Shown in pieces: positions 38,060-51,300 of a DNA stretch of 64,000 nucleotides (position 1 is its first letter; each line of letters starts with the position of its first letter). The position numbers were made by a program, and so were the translations under genes. The DNA lies in NCBI GenBank assembly GCA_008921705.1, contig VFFE01009164.1:2408785-2472784 (forward strand). The letters are read 5' to 3'. Source of the DNA: Burhinus oedicnemus (taxonomy: Eukaryota; Chordata; Aves; Charadriiformes; Burhinidae). The notes under the pieces were generated by a model. The model saw nothing but the letters and a program-made list of their open reading frames with translations, searched no databases and was not told where the DNA came from.

Positions 38060-41000
38060 GCTTTTCCCAGAGAAGCCAACCAGGCTGACGGAGGGTGGTT
38101 ACTGCCCTCAGCTCACCTCCCCAATGGCTGAGAGCTCTTACAAGACTGCGTTTGCTATCGCCATCCGCATTCTGCTATTTCATTCATAGGCCCTGATTAT
38201 TTAAACAACTGAAACCAGAAGACTCTGCTTTCTTGACTGTGTATTCTCCAGAGTAAAAATAAGCCAACAAGATGTGTCTAAGAGAAAGGTTAATGCTATC
38301 TTTTAAAATGTATTTCCAACTGATTGCTATCTTGCTTTAGCGCTGGGGTTTCTGCCACCCCTGCTTCCCCTCTTCCTGACATCAACCAATAGTTTAAATC
38401 CCAGCAAAAAGACAGAGAGTTTCAGCCCTGTCCCAGCCTTGCAGCAGGTATCTGGCCTCTAACGCATGTCAGAGACTGAGGTCTTTTGAGATCTTTGTGC
38501 ATTTAACACTTGAAAATGGGCTCCAAGCGCTTTTGAGGATCTGGTTATCTATATGGGTGTGTGAGAAATGCCGTAAGATGGGCAAGATGAGTCACACACA
38601 GGATCCTATTTTTCTCAGAACAACCCCGGGTGGAACTGCCACTTTAACCCTTACTTTTCCATTTCTTGAAGCTCATTCCCTTCGTTACAGCTTGTTCCCT
38701 TCATTCGTCCTAAGATCTTTTGTCACGTCCTTTCCATACATACTATTGACTTTTTTGATTCATGCTGCTCACTTCTGAGAAATTCTTTCTGCTTTTTAAG
38801 GGTTATTTGCCCTTTGCAGCAAGGCACTGTGCTCTCTCTGTTGACACGAGCCCTGCAGAGAATTATCGCTTGGACATGCAGGTTGGTGCCAAGTGGAGAT
38901 AATGCCGTCTTTTCAGACTGAAGCCTGCCTGTAAGAGCGTTCCCAGTATGATTTTCACAGTCATAACTGCAGTTAATCTTAAGCTTGGCGTACCCTTCCT
39001 TTCTCGGCAATGTTTTTAATGACTCTTTCAGGGTGGGAGAATCCTCAGGGTTTTGCAGTGTTGCATTCACCCGCTGATTCATTCTTGCCAGGTTGGTGTT
39101 GTTAACCAAGGTCCAGCTTAATAGGCAACCCTACCATTTATATTACAGTGCAGGAAGCTGTCTGTATTTTCCAGCTAAACAACACTGAGAGAAGGAGGAA
39201 ACATTTTTTTCTGTGCAAGCAGGAGGTGCCGTGTAGCACAATGGTCAGTAAATATGTAGCGGCAACTTACAGGGTTTGTTTTTAATCCAGTACCTATGTC
39301 GAGAGAATGGCATGAACTGGGTAAATCAATCAGGCTGTTGCAAAGCAAGCTTGAAATGAAAGGGCAGTCAAGGAGGAAGTGGTAAATAACACACAGGACT
39401 GATTGCTTCTGGGCACAGTTAGGGCCTTGGGTTTAAAAAGTAATTACCTGGTCACACCTAACCCGTAGCTTGTGTGCGATGTGCAAACTGTATGTGCAAA
39501 GCCTGCAGACACCAGCAAAGAGACTGCTCTTGCCTTTGCCAGCACCGATTTCCTTGTTAAGAGCCAGTTTGTGCCTGGTTTCATGAAGGAGCTGGAAAGC
39601 GTGCAAGACCCCATGCTTAGTCCACTTACAAGCTTTAGTCTCTTTGCGCTAGCACAGAGCCCCCTGCTTGAAATGAGGTGGGGAGAGCAAGGGAAAAGTA
39701 ACTGGAGAGGTGACGCTTCTGCTCTGTCACAAAGCCAGGATGCAGGACTGAGCCCCATATATAATTTGTGTCAACCTGGGGGCTGGCTGGAGCAAGCATA
39801 TAAAATGCCCCTTACATTCAGAGGTGGCGATCATGCTATGGGACCCCAGCAGGACATGCTTCCCAACAGCCCTCTAGGAGGTGAGTCAAATGCTACGTTT
39901 GTAAACTTGTTTACTGCTACCCCCACTAAGAAAGAAAATGGTCAAAAGTTCAGTGAGATCCAGACAAACTCTATCTGCCCACTGCATTTAGGGTGAGAAG
40001 CCTGTAGCTCATCTCCCTTGGACATTTCTGGGTAAATGTAGGGTGCGTTTCACTCACTCCGTCCCTATTAAAAGTCTGTTACAGATAGATAGGACAGACC
40101 CTTTTCTGTAGCAGGCATAGACATCTCCACCCTGTTAGGACAATGGCAAAAGGAGGTCTGAAATTAGATGCTGTAATTGCATGCTTGCGTGCTTTCTTGG
40201 ATCACTGCTAAACCTGAACGTAGTTGGGAGATTAATGTGCTTTGAATAACAGCATGGCTTGAGACAGAGGGCTTCAGAAGGGAGCCAGGAGAGCTGCATG
40301 CTGGTTATTCCTTTCCTGTGGATTTTCTATGTGTTGTTAAGCAAATTGGTAGTCTAAAATTCTCAAATGCAGTTTCCATTGTGAAGTTTTCTGATTAGGT
40401 TTGTGAGTTTCCTAGAAAAAACAATGATTTCTACTAGGCAACAGACACCAAAAGCAACCTCTGTCTCAAACCACCCATAGTACAGACTGCCCAGCTGTGA
40501 CTCTCCTCTCTTTCTTTTCCCTGCATCTTCATTGTCTGTAGACATTAAGACAGATGTGCAGCCTAGAAATGGATGCTGCTGGGTTAGCTTATGAGTATCA
40601 TCCTCCAGAACACAGTAAGTTCTTTTACTTGCTTATTTTGCTCTCCTTGATCCGATGATCCCTGCTGTCCATGCGTAATGCTTGTCTTGTTTCTTCTCCA
40701 TCCTACATTACAATTCTGCTCCTGCAGCGTGATGCTTCTCAAGGTGAGCCACTTGGGTTGGGTCACTTGCACATGCAGGACGAATTGTGTCTCCAACACA
40801 TCTTTTATGTGGATGATGATTCTGAATGCTTGACTGGACATGGGGCCAGAACGAGTCTTTCAGCTGTATGAGCAGCCAATGCAACCCAAATGGCTATTTC
40901 CTATCTCTTCTGAATGGAAAGGGACAGACTGGATGTGGATGTCTCCTGGAGCATTGGTTCGACCATCTTCTGGGATGAAAGACACATCATGACCACAGTT

Positions 41001-44000
41001 GATCTCCTGTCTCCAGTAGTTCTCCTGGGGTGTTGTATTTCCCAACTGTTAAATGAGGGACGAGAAAGGCAAAATTAGGTTGTCATTGTTCACCAATCTA
41101 CTTCAAGGGGCGGCTTTCTGCTAGGACACAAGTAGTGAGTGATGAAAGACTTCTTCAGTTCTGTCTCAAAGGGACAAAAAAAAATAAAATTACATTTAGG
41201 AAGGCAGTGGCATTCGAGGGTGAAGGAGAACCATGAAACAGCATGAGTTGCTGCGAAGTAACCAAGATATTCTGTGTACAGGGTGCTCTGGGTATCATAC
41301 CCAGATCCTTGGGTTTTACCATTGGTCCTGGAGCTCCCAAAACTGTAATGCAGGTTGCCCTAAGCATCAATTTGGGCTATGTATCAACTAACAGACAGAA
41401 TCAGTCTTGGACACACACAGAGTAAATGGTAATTTCACATCGTTCACATGCATGAATGTCACACAGGTCACACTCAAATGGACTCCAACCAAACTGGACA
41501 CTGGGATTTGCATTTGTTTTAGAGCTCTCCACTCTGGGATTTGAATCGGTCTTCATCTGCTTGTAATATCAAGTACCGGGCAAGTGGACTGCAAATGACC
41601 TGCACTCCAATTACTCTGCATCAGCATAATCCTTTCCATATAGAGGTTGACTTATGCCAACCAAGCAAAAGACAAAGTATACATATTTTCTTAATAAATT
41701 CTCCAACTTTTCTTGAGCCTGAGCTAAACCTTCTTATCTAATATCAAGTAATTTAAGCATTTTTAACATTCTAAAGACAAGTTAATCCTTTTATAGGGAA
41801 AAGTCAAAAATGGGCTTAGAATGACATTTTAACAGTGTCTATGGTATGTTAAGCCGATGAAAAATTCTAACAGCAGTTTCAAGCATTTTTGGCTAAATAT
41901 TACTGTGGTCTTAAAGCATAAGAAAATATAAGTATCATACCAAATTCCTAGCTGTTTGTAAATAATGTAAAATATTACATATTCTACCAATACAAACTAC
42001 TTTTTTCCCCAGCAACTTCAGTTCTCACATGTGGTTTTAGTGACATGACACATCTAACACGAGTCTTAATTTGACCTGGTCTTAGACTTATATCTATTTG
42101 TCTCTTGTGAGCTCCCTACTTCTCCCAGGTGAGTTTTGCTTCTGAGTAACGCTTGACTTGTGTCTGGTTTCAGAGCCTTTATTTCTGTAGTTTTTCTGTT
42201 TTTGTCAGAGTGTGGCAATTTCAATGCATGCCAAAGATGATGAACAGACAGTCCTAAATTCCCCTGTTTGCCCACAGAGAAGAAATAATATTAGAAGTTG
42301 AAGTATTGATTTGTCCAACACATTCTGCAGTAGTTGGAAACCTATCTTTGAGTTTTATTTTCATTAAGGCTTTATTGTCTCTATTGGAGGTGGCAACAGA
42401 ATATCAGGAAAGTTTCCTCATTTTCTATTACTCTTTTAGCTGAGTGTCTAAAGGAGCACAGAGTTTAATAAATAAGCCACCATATATCATGTAGCTTCTG
42501 AGCAAAGCAATCCTGACCATTAATAAACCCATTGAATGATCCAATGTTTATGCATATCTGCTATTTAAACATCCACCAGAGTGCATCTATTGCCTAAGCC
42601 TGGGAACCACTGCTGTGTTATCAGAAAGCTGATCCTGTTCCTGAAAGCCCTCAAGCACCCACTTGCTCATTACCCACACCCTGAGAACGCACACCCCAGA
42701 GCTCACTACACTTGGGTCTTGGTTTGTTTGCTTTTTCCAAGCCCAGTTTGCTTTCTAGTCTTTCAATGAAGGGAGTGCCCTCATGGAGGAATGCAGATGT
42801 ATGTTTAGCTCCATTCAGCCTAAACACAGTCTGAGACACCCTGAGCTACTTGAGGTGGCCACATGCCTAGAGTAGGATTGGTAGGAGACCTGTGCCTTCC
42901 CGGAACACCCCAGGGCATCTCACATGGCTCTAGGGGGCTGCCTAGAGGAGCTGAAAGGAACCCTCTGGAGTGCATCTTGCAAGAGAAAATAGTGTGAGCT
43001 GGCTGGGACCTCTGGGTGGAAATGGAAAATGGGTCTAATTCCTGTTTGGAAACAAGCAAGCCAGGGCTCAAACACAGTCCATGATGCTGTTTGGGAACTG
43101 CTCTGATGTTGTCCTCAAAAGCACCCCCTCTGACTCCACGTCATGGCAAGCTGCAAGTGTGGCCTCACCAAAGCTAAAGGACCTGTTTTGGCACATGGCG
43201 GAAGCCTAATGAGCATGACTGGGGGCTTCACACCATATCAATAGTTTAGCGCATCATCTTCATGCCCAAAGACAGGAGGGCAGAAAGAAATGTTAAATTT
43301 GGAGGCATGTGTTACAGCTACAAAGCAAAAGGCCCAACCTCTATTCCCACCTCAGGCAGAATCTTTCTGCCAGAGCCACAGCAAAAGTAACTGCATTTAT
43401 TCTGGTTTCCATTTGTCAAAAGTATAGCTCACACTTCCCAATCCAGTGAGAAAGCTGTGGAGAAAGAATCATTTCATGATGGAGTGGGATCAGATACTGT
43501 GGGGAAGAGGCTAAATAACTTGGAAAAAAAAGTATGTGGCTTGTTCTCAGATCTGTGCCTTTTCCAGAGACATTGCCCTGAACTCCCATTCCTGAGTTAC
43601 ATGATCAACACATCATTTCTGGTTTGTGGCATCGTATTTTTCTTATTTTAAAGCAAGAAGATAGGATATTCCTGGCTCACAGACGCAGAAGGGGCAAATA
43701 CATGTCTTTTAACACCTTCTACATCACCCACAGGAAAAGGACAAGGAAACGACATACAGCAACCCTTCTGCCCAGTGCTGAAACAGCCTGCGGCAATGTA
43801 CAGAATTGAAAAATATATTTACTTAGGTTTCTGTTATAAATGGCCTTTGGTTTATAAATGATCACTTCTTTACCATGAAACATACGGGGAAAGTTAAAAA
43901 CTTAAATTCACCTCTCAATCACTAAAGTTTCAAAGGAGGTACAGAAAATTGCAGAGTTGTCTGCTGTGACCTTTGGTGATTAGCAATGAAAAGTGTTTGA

Positions 44001-44483
44001 TCTTCACCTGACAGTAGCAGAACAGAAGCCATCCCCAGTCTGAGCCACTTAAAAAAGGAAGAATTGCAGAGCTTTCATTCCCCTATGGTTCTCTTCAAGA
44101 TTAGCAGCAGTGAACAGCAATTTCTGTTTGTTTTTACAATAATATCCTGTTTTGTAATCCACAGGAAAAGGAGTATGAAAGTAGCAACCTTGGCAGGGAG
44201 TGGGGGCCAAGGGACTGTTTTCTGAAATCTCAAAGCTCAGGAACACAAAGGCTTGGAGGAATTTCCAAGCACAGTGGATGCCAAATGGTAAAGAAAATGT
44301 CATGACAATGAGAGAGAGAAATGATTTATTTAGTGTGTTAATAAATTCTTTTTCCAGGCTCATTTTTTCCTTCTTCAGTGATCAATAAACAGGCTGTTAC
44401 TTCTAAATGCTTTTAAGTAAGAACCTACTGCATGTATAAGGGTTGTTAATGTTGGTTTTTTTCCAAAGATGAAACAACAGAAT
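38060..44483. other. Long non-coding stretch, no gene seen
   Basis: No gene in about 6.4 kb. The longest open frame of the window outside transposons (174 codons, plus, 39472-39996) lies here. It has no domain, low complexity or splice context, and I regard it as chance. At about 39228-39275 'gtgtagcacaatggtcagta' fits a pol III A-box, but no proper B-box follows. Overlapping 60-85-codon frames at 40363-41425 are unrecognised. Confidence 0.5.
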
Positions 44484-44500
44484 ATAATAATAATAATAAT

Positions 44501-44538
<38 letters not shown>
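44484..44538 (+). repeat. Compound (AAT)n-(AAC)12 microsatellite
   Basis: About 17 bp of AAT/ATA units (44484-44500) pass directly into twelve AAC units (44501-44536). On the minus strand this reads as Cys- and Tyr-rich frames, which are not genes. A single T-to-C change followed by expansion explains the compound structure. Confidence 0.95.
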
Positions 44539-45333
44539 ATTGGGAGAGTGTAGTTTAACACCAAACAAATGAACAGCCGAAAAATCCACAGAACATAGAT
44601 AGCCAAGCAAATAATGGTATTATTAAAGAGACTAATGTATAGCATTTCTGTTGAGTGCTTACATGGCAAACAGACTAGGTTGTATTTTTCCCCATAGAAG
44701 TTAATAACTGGTGAACCCATCCATGCAGTTCTGGTTCAAAGACTGGAAAGAAAAGCATGTTAGAACTAGAGAAGACATTAAAAAGAAGCCCGTGTCTATC
44801 AGAGCAGTGTTTCAAAGGACCATAAGCTAGAATAAATACTGACACAGTAAGGAAAAAATATACAACAATAGCAATTGTTCAAAATGGGCACAAGTTGGAA
44901 GCTAACATATCCACACTGACCTAAATAAAGCTGGATAGGGACCGAGGTCTAAAATTTAAAGTTTTCTTTTGAAATTTAACTTCCACTGATTTCAGTAAGA
45001 ATTAGACACAGAAATACCTTCATGATTCTAGGTCTGATTCTCTAACTGCCGTTATTTTCAACCCATTTGCCAACCACAATTCCTTCCAGCTATGGCAAGG
45101 AGAAGCAGAACATTATGAAAAAGATGAATCTTGGGACAGAAGATGTCACATAGTTTTTCTGCTTCTTCCACAAGGCTGTTCTAGGTCTGCTTTCAAGTCT
45201 TCATCCTGCATTTGTTTTCTTTTGAGTTCATTAATCCTAATTATACCTTTTCATACTATTATGACTAGTGCCTAACAGTTCTTCCTCTTCTGTCTTATCA
45301 TCTTTTCTATTTCATTCTATTTTCATCTTCTGA
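44539..45333. other. Non-coding DNA, faint old repeat near 45.0 kb
   Basis: No gene. At 44975-45050 'aacttccactgatttcagta' and 'aggtctgattctctaactg' resemble the old repeat core 'cccactgacttcagtgggagtt...gtcctgattctc'. Short and tentative. The rest is unremarkable. Confidence 0.4.
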
Positions 45334-45510
45334 TTCTGTGCTATGCTGTTCTGTGCTATGCTGTTCTGTGCTATGCTGTTCTGTGCTATGCTGTTCTATT
45401 CTATTCTATTCTATTCTATTCTATTCTATTCTATTCTATTCTATTCTATTCTATTCTATTCTATTCTATTCTATTCTATTCTATTCTATTCTATTCTATT
45501 CTATTCTATT
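45334..45510 (+). repeat. Compound array: four 15-mers then (TTCTA)23
   Basis: Four perfect 15-bp units TTCTGTGCTATGCTG (45334-45393) lead directly into about 23 perfect TTCTA pentamers (45394-45510). The 15-mer is itself three pentamers (TTCTG, TGCTA, TGCTG), each one or two changes from TTCTA. The block is therefore a higher-order repeat grown from the same pentamer. Upstream 45306-45330 carries looser TTCAT/TTCTAT variants. Confidence 0.97.
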
Positions 45511-45871
45511 CATCTTCTTCTAGTACTTGTCTCTGACCACTAAGTCCCTGCACCAGTTAGATGACAGTGGACCATATTGTCAGAGCCCATCACTGTTTGC
45601 AGTCTGTGGTAATGCATCGTTTTTAAAAGTTAAAAGTATGGTCTTATATGCTGGCTCAAATTTTCAGCAAAGACTTTAATTTTTATTGCAAATTCCAACT
45701 CAAAATCTGGCTGGTTTTCCCTGGATCATGTCTCTAGCTCTTTTCATTTTCATTTTAATCAGTCCAATAACCTTTTTAATTATTCATTGGAAATTATTTC
45801 TTTGGAATTAAGTTTTCTGACAGAAAATCCAAAGCAAAAAAGAGTGGTTTATTTCTTTATTCTTTCATCAT
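45511..45871. other. AT-rich non-coding DNA, no gene seen
   Basis: Nothing recognised. Confidence 0.55.
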
Positions 45872-45980
45872 TTGTGCAAACTCCTGTTGAAATCAATAAG
45901 CTTGAGTATCTTCTTGCACCAATATTTCATTGATGTATTTTTAATGGACTTCATTGGAGCTATTTCTGATTTACATAGCC
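45872..45980. repeat. Ancient amniote repeat fragment (tentative)
   Basis: The phrases 'aaactcctgttgaaatcaat' and, about 60 bases on, 'tggacttcattggagctatt' plus 'tctgatttacat' follow the remembered old repeat core 'tgacttcagtggagctattcctgatttacacc'. This is the best of the faint copies in the window. Its family is uncertain. Confidence 0.4.
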
Positions 45981-46279
45981 ATATTCAACAGAAGGATCTG
46001 GTGAATTTGCCTTGGAAACAATCCAGCAAAACCCACAAAATTTGGCTAGTTGCTGTTAACAGCAGGAGATAAGAATTTATAAAGTTAAAAAAATATGCCC
46101 ATTTTAATTGACTACAGTATTAACAATCTGAGCCTAAAATACAGTTAAATGAGTGGACTTTCAAACCAACACTAGTTTTTAGAATAAGAATACAATGGAA
46201 TAATGTATTTAAACATTATACAAGTTTTCTAATACCTTCAAGCAGTTTACTGCTCTGAAACGATGTTTTCGTATTAAAA
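45981..46279. other. AT-rich non-coding DNA, no gene seen
   Basis: Nothing recognised. Confidence 0.5.
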
Positions 46280-46560
46280 GGCTCAAAACTCTGTGGCAGT
46301 TTTTGCGTTCTGCTGATAATATGTATCATCATGGTTTCTGATCAACATCTATTGGCCACAGTGCTCAGAGTATTCATCAATGTCCTCCTTGAACAGTGAG
46401 GTCATTTTAATTGTGCTGATTTAATTAGAGGAGGAGAAGAGTTTCAAATCACTTTGATATTTTTACTGCGAAGCCAAAATGCAAATGTGGATTGGCTAAA
46501 AGCTTTAGTAGCTGCTAAAAGGGAAGGTTTAAGAATGATGGCATCACAAAAATGCTTTTT
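46280..46560. promoter_or_regulatory. Candidate conserved regulatory block (unproven)
   Basis: No coding frame spans it. It concentrates intact binding-site cores: TTAATTAG homeodomain (46421-46428), CTTTGAT TCF/LEF (46452-46458), a perfect POU octamer ATGCAAAT (46479-46486) and an inverted CCAAT box GATTGG (46490-46495). Spacing of a few tens of bases and absence of simple repeats resemble vertebrate developmental enhancers. Each motif is short and expected by chance in AT-rich DNA, so this is inference. Confidence 0.25.
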
Positions 46561-46764
46561 TTACAGCTCAGAGAGGCAGCTCCAGCTATCTTAACATGAC
46601 TGTATTCCTGTAACAAGCTACTTTTCAAAGTGAAGCTTCCAGTGGCAAGAAACCTTTTGTCTTCTTTTTCCAGAGTTTTTTGCTGATTAAGTTCTTTAAG
46701 TGAATTTCTTGAAGTACCTCTGAAGTCTTACTTTCAGAGATGATTGGGACACTTAAGAGTCTGT

Positions 46765-46915
46765 TAAGGCCTTATCTACACACTAACATTGTGCAAATAG
46801 ATAAACCAGTGTACACCCAATTTTGCATGCAGTTACAATGCTGCCAGCTCAATTTTACTTTAGGAAGGAAAACTAGCTGCAGTTGGCATTTCTAGACTGG
46901 TATAAATTTGCTTGC
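46765..46915. repeat. Faint ancient repeat fragment (tentative)
   Basis: 'aaggccttatctacacacta' and, later, 'actggtataaatttgc' resemble the phrases 'aaggccttgtctacactag' and 'ggtgtaaatt' of an old reptile/bird interspersed repeat. Heavily diverged. Confidence 0.3.
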
Positions 46916-49900
46916 TCTGTAGGATGGACTTTGCTGACTAGAAAACAAAATTAATGTTTCCCAGAATTGATATCACTATAACAAACCTTTGTGTAGAGCA
47001 GACATCTACCCCACTGAAATGATTTTTGAAAACGGAGCAGGATTTAGGTGCCTAAAGGTACACATCACCAGACGGGATTCCCCGAGGTGCTTTAGCATGT
47101 ATCCAGTAGTGACCCACTAAATGTCTTTCAGTATAGAGGGTGCACTCCAAAATTAAGATTGCAACACAACGGAAAGCACCTGGAAAGAAATAGTGTTCAC
47201 AAAAAAGGGATTTCAACAACTCCCTCTCCCAGAGTCGCTCAGGTTGCTCAGTTTTTTTTCCCTGAAACATGCCTATCATGCTCTCAGCTAGCCACAGTGC
47301 ATATGACAGAGTAGAGGTGCGAAAAACACCGGGTCAGCAGCAGCAGTGACATTTGAACAAAGCTGCATTGTATTGGGTTAAGAAGGGTGGCTTCTTATCT
47401 TTCACATACTACATTCCTGATTCAAACAAGGAGGTACACACATTGAAGTTAAGGCTCCTGGTAGTCTTCCTCTCTGCCTTCCCAAACTGGTTTATCCCCC
47501 TAAATGTTCTACCTCCTTACCGGGATAGAAAAGCTTAGATCTATGAAGATCAGGCACTGGCAACAAAGCTACAAGTAACCTTTGATCAAGGAAACTTATA
47601 TTTTCTTAACACACCCTTAGCAACATGCCAAGGAGTGCAAAAAGTTCAAATGACAAGTGAAGAGAGAGAGAAAAACTTTACCGAATAACACATGGAAAAG
47701 CAGAGGTGCAAATGGGAACTGTGACATACAATGGGAAACCCTACAGCTTAGGGCTCTGTTATATTCCTGACCACAACATCTGGGGAAAACAGTCTAGCTA
47801 TGTTATGTCTCTGATCGTGTTGCACCAGGACAGTATTCTCTAGGGCAGAGCGGGACCTGTAGGGGTGTTTTCCCCAGCATGTCACCCAGCCCCATCATGG
47901 GCCATCAGTCTGGCTATGAAACACAGATATTCATCAGGGAGCGTGGCTGACACCATCCTGCCATAGTGGTTTGGAAGAGGATGGCAGCTGTATGGCTTTG
48001 AGATCTGAGCAGCACGTCTCTACAAGTGTTCAGGTCCCATAGCGCTTTGCAAGTTGTCCTGCCAGCCTCTGTCCTGGGAGTAGATGCTAGAAGCGTGAGG
48101 AAGACTACCTCAGGGGAACAGTTATAAGGAAAATACAGCAAGCTGCAAAACTTCAGCCAAGACTAGTGTCAATACTGGACTTGCTGTACCAACCGAGTAA
48201 CTATCACTTCATTAAACATTGGGGGTTGTGACAATTTTTTCATTGGGGCCACAGTTGTTCAACATTTTTTGAAAAATCATAATTATTTGAATACAAAATT
48301 ATTAATAATTATTTGAATAAAAAAACTAATTTCTGTATTTCCTGTTAGGTTCTCTCATTTGAAAATGTGGGGTTAGGTATTCACAAGAATTCACGAGGAG
48401 AGGTCTATGTGGACAAGAAAGAGGCCCAGGGATCATATGCCTCATGGTGGGATATAACCTGAAAAAAAACCCTTCCAACTTTAAATATTATTGTTTTCCT
48501 AAATTAACTCTGGGAGATTTTAATCTAGATCTTGGGTCCCTGCCAGGGAACACACACCGCTCTCCACATCCCTGAGAACATTGTGGAGTCCTGTACAGTC
48601 AGCGGGCGTAATAATGAAATAGCAACCAGTTAACTCTATCACTTCTTCATAACCTCTTCTTCTCTAATGCATTGTGGTTTCCCAATTAGCACCCTGTGCA
48701 GGGGGACACAAATCCTATGTTGTCTGTTGAAGGGTTTTCAGGGAGGTCACAGGAGCGTTTAGTGAAACTAAAAGAAGGAATTAATACACCAGATTACTTC
48801 CTACGGTTCAAAGGGGTAACTCTTCAATAATACTGATTAACAGGTCAGGCTGGATCAGGGAAGGGCAGTTAGGATGCCTTGAGATGGTGCCTGAGAAGGA
48901 TTCTCAGTGAAGAAGGAGGCAGGGATTTATGGTGACTGGAAAGCTCTGAGAGCACATTCTTTGGGCCTGAATTCAAGGGGGCCACAGCGAAAGCAGGCTG
49001 GTCAAACACAAAGCGAGTGGAGTGCAAACAGGACACTCCTCAGGGTATACTCTTGCACTGCATAAAATGCATCCTTGTGCTAGCTTTTTGTCCTGCCTAA
49101 TTAAAGCAAATGGTGGTGTTGCTCATTGCCTATAGATCACTGCTTTCAATCCTTGTCGGGGAAAATTCTCCTGATGAACCCCACGGGATGTAACCTGAAT
49201 AGAGCAGGGAAGGTGGAGCATGGAGTTTTGCCAGTGCACTGTGAAGCTACGTCTGAGTTAGTTTCCAATGAATCATCGCAGCCATCTGGGGGAAGGGGGA
49301 GGAATTCCCTCACTTCTTAATCAACCTATCTGCTTTTTAGAAGGGAAATATTTTTCCGTAAGATGCACTGTGCATATCTGGCACTTGGCCTCTTGTTACT
49401 GCCAGCTGTCACTCTGATAATGTGTTATAAATGATGGCACACCAAGCAGACAGGGCTGCAAGCCCATGTGATTGTATTGCATTATCAAAGTGACAACCAG
49501 AAAGAACAAGAGCTCTGGCTGCTGAATTGGTCCATAAGTAGATTTTGTGTTGTTGATATTACTATTTATATACAAAAATGAGCTTAAACATTTTTAATAT
49601 TTTCCCAGCAGGAGTCAGGACATTGTTAGGGCTTCAGTATGCAGATAGCTGGGGTAAGGCAAAACAGAAAACTTGTTTAAAGTCCTGTTTTCATAGACTA
49701 AAACAGGGAAAACAATTATTATTAATGAAACCAATTCAAGTATATACTTCTAATTTCACATCTGTAAGCACAGGAATCTTAAGTGACGTAAACTGGCATC
49801 ATTCCCTCAACGAATCTGTGCCTACATTATCAGGTGCCGTGGAGATGCCTCCGGTGATCTAAACATGTGACAAAAAGCCATAATTGTCAGGCAGTGTATG

Positions 49901-51300
49901 AAGATTCAGCAGGAGCAATGTAGATATATCCATAGGTATCAATGGGTGGAACAAGCTGGTAAAATCTACTGCAGAATCTGAGTTGGGGCCCTTGGATCAG
50001 TACAGTTGTGGGGAAAGTCTTTCTGCCAATATCCAGGAGATACTATCACCTTCCAGCGCCACAGCCAGGTCTGTGACTCTGCTCTTCCATGACTTTGGTG
50101 GCCCAGGAGCAAGTTCTTTGTATGTACAGATGAGGGAAAGGCTTCCTCAGGCATAAAGTGACGCAGCATGAGCAGAAGACTCGACTCAATCCTAGTCTGG
50201 AAGCCTCTTCTGAGGTTTCTCTCCCCAGAAAGTAGAATTAAAACTCCAGCTTAAGGTAAAAGAAGTTTGTCATAACTGCATGCTCTCTAGTTCTTCATTT
50301 CATCCATATTTGGAAAAGAAAGTAATAAAATGCTAAAGGAAAGGCTGTTCTTAGGATTTGCAAGTTTGGTCTGTGATGATCTTCTACGGCATAACGGTTT
50401 TTCTGGCCTTCTGCACAAAGTCTAGATGTTGTTACCCTGAATCTTGGCAACTTTTGCTGTTTCTGAGTGTTTCACAAGATAAAGCAGTTGCAGTTTCTTC
50501 TGGGAGATATCTGCAAGCACCAAAAATATGTGGCTTATATACAGTACACACTAACTCCTTCTGCAGCAAGCATTACTGGATAAAGTTCAAAAGCCTCAGA
50601 GACAAACTTAGAGGTCTTTGTTGTACTGGTCCATAACTCCTATGACACGTACAGGGTTTGTCCTACTGATGAAGGGTGGTGGCGGGGGACAGGTAACAGA
50701 TAAAAAGCATAAAAGGAAACAGTGCTCTAATCCCACCCAGAAGTGGACGAATGGAGGGTTCAAGACTCTTACGGGAACAATCAGATCCTGCTACAGAGAG
50801 CTTCAAAAGGGTCCAGTGGAAAAAAAGAGAAAAATTAGCTATACACTTGCCACAGATTAGTGCCATGAATCTATTCAACATTCAGCACTATCTTTCAACA
50901 GAAATTTCTACAAGCTGAAATGACAAATTTTCATGAATTAACACTGCTCATGTCATTCAAGGTAATCACTCTAAAGACAGCTGGAAACAATGTTTCAAAA
51001 CAAATTAATGCTAAGGGTATTAAATTATGTAAATATGTCAAGAGATATAGACATGTCATTTGATGTAATTATACGAAAAGGGACATTTCTACTGAGCAAA
51101 ACCTAAGTAAATGGTTAAGTCTCTGTAAGAAAATTCCACAGAAGTAAAGTTATTCAATGAATAAATATGCTCCATACCTCTACATGACAGTGTTGCTATC
51201 AGGCAGTACACTCATATTTTACTAGTCACTAGATTCATACTGGGTAAATTACTTTGCTCTTACGGACTTGCATTGGAATGCAGTTTAGTCACTGAATTCA
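46916..51300. other. Non-coding stretch, no gene seen
   Basis: No gene or clear repeat in about 4.4 kb. AT-rich sequence around 48230-48320 contains repeated 'aattatttgaat' phrases (about 48281-48320), a small local duplication. Open frames of up to 94 codons have no domains. Confidence 0.5.

Noticed and set aside
39228..39290. tRNA-like A-box ('tagcacaatgg')
   Set aside because: No B-box at the right distance and no foldable cloverleaf. At best a decayed tRNA-derived SINE.
39472..39996. 174-codon plus-strand open frame, the longest outside transposons
   Set aside because: No domain, signal peptide, splice framework or paralogue that I recognise. A frame of this length is expected by chance somewhere in 64 kb, and the minus strand is also open there (39444-39758).
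44403..44720. Poly-Cys/poly-Tyr minus-strand frame
   Set aside because: Produced by the AAC/AAT microsatellite.
45338..45543. Cys/Leu/Phe/Tyr/Ser-rich frames
   Set aside because: They are the translation of the 15-mer and TTCTA arrays.
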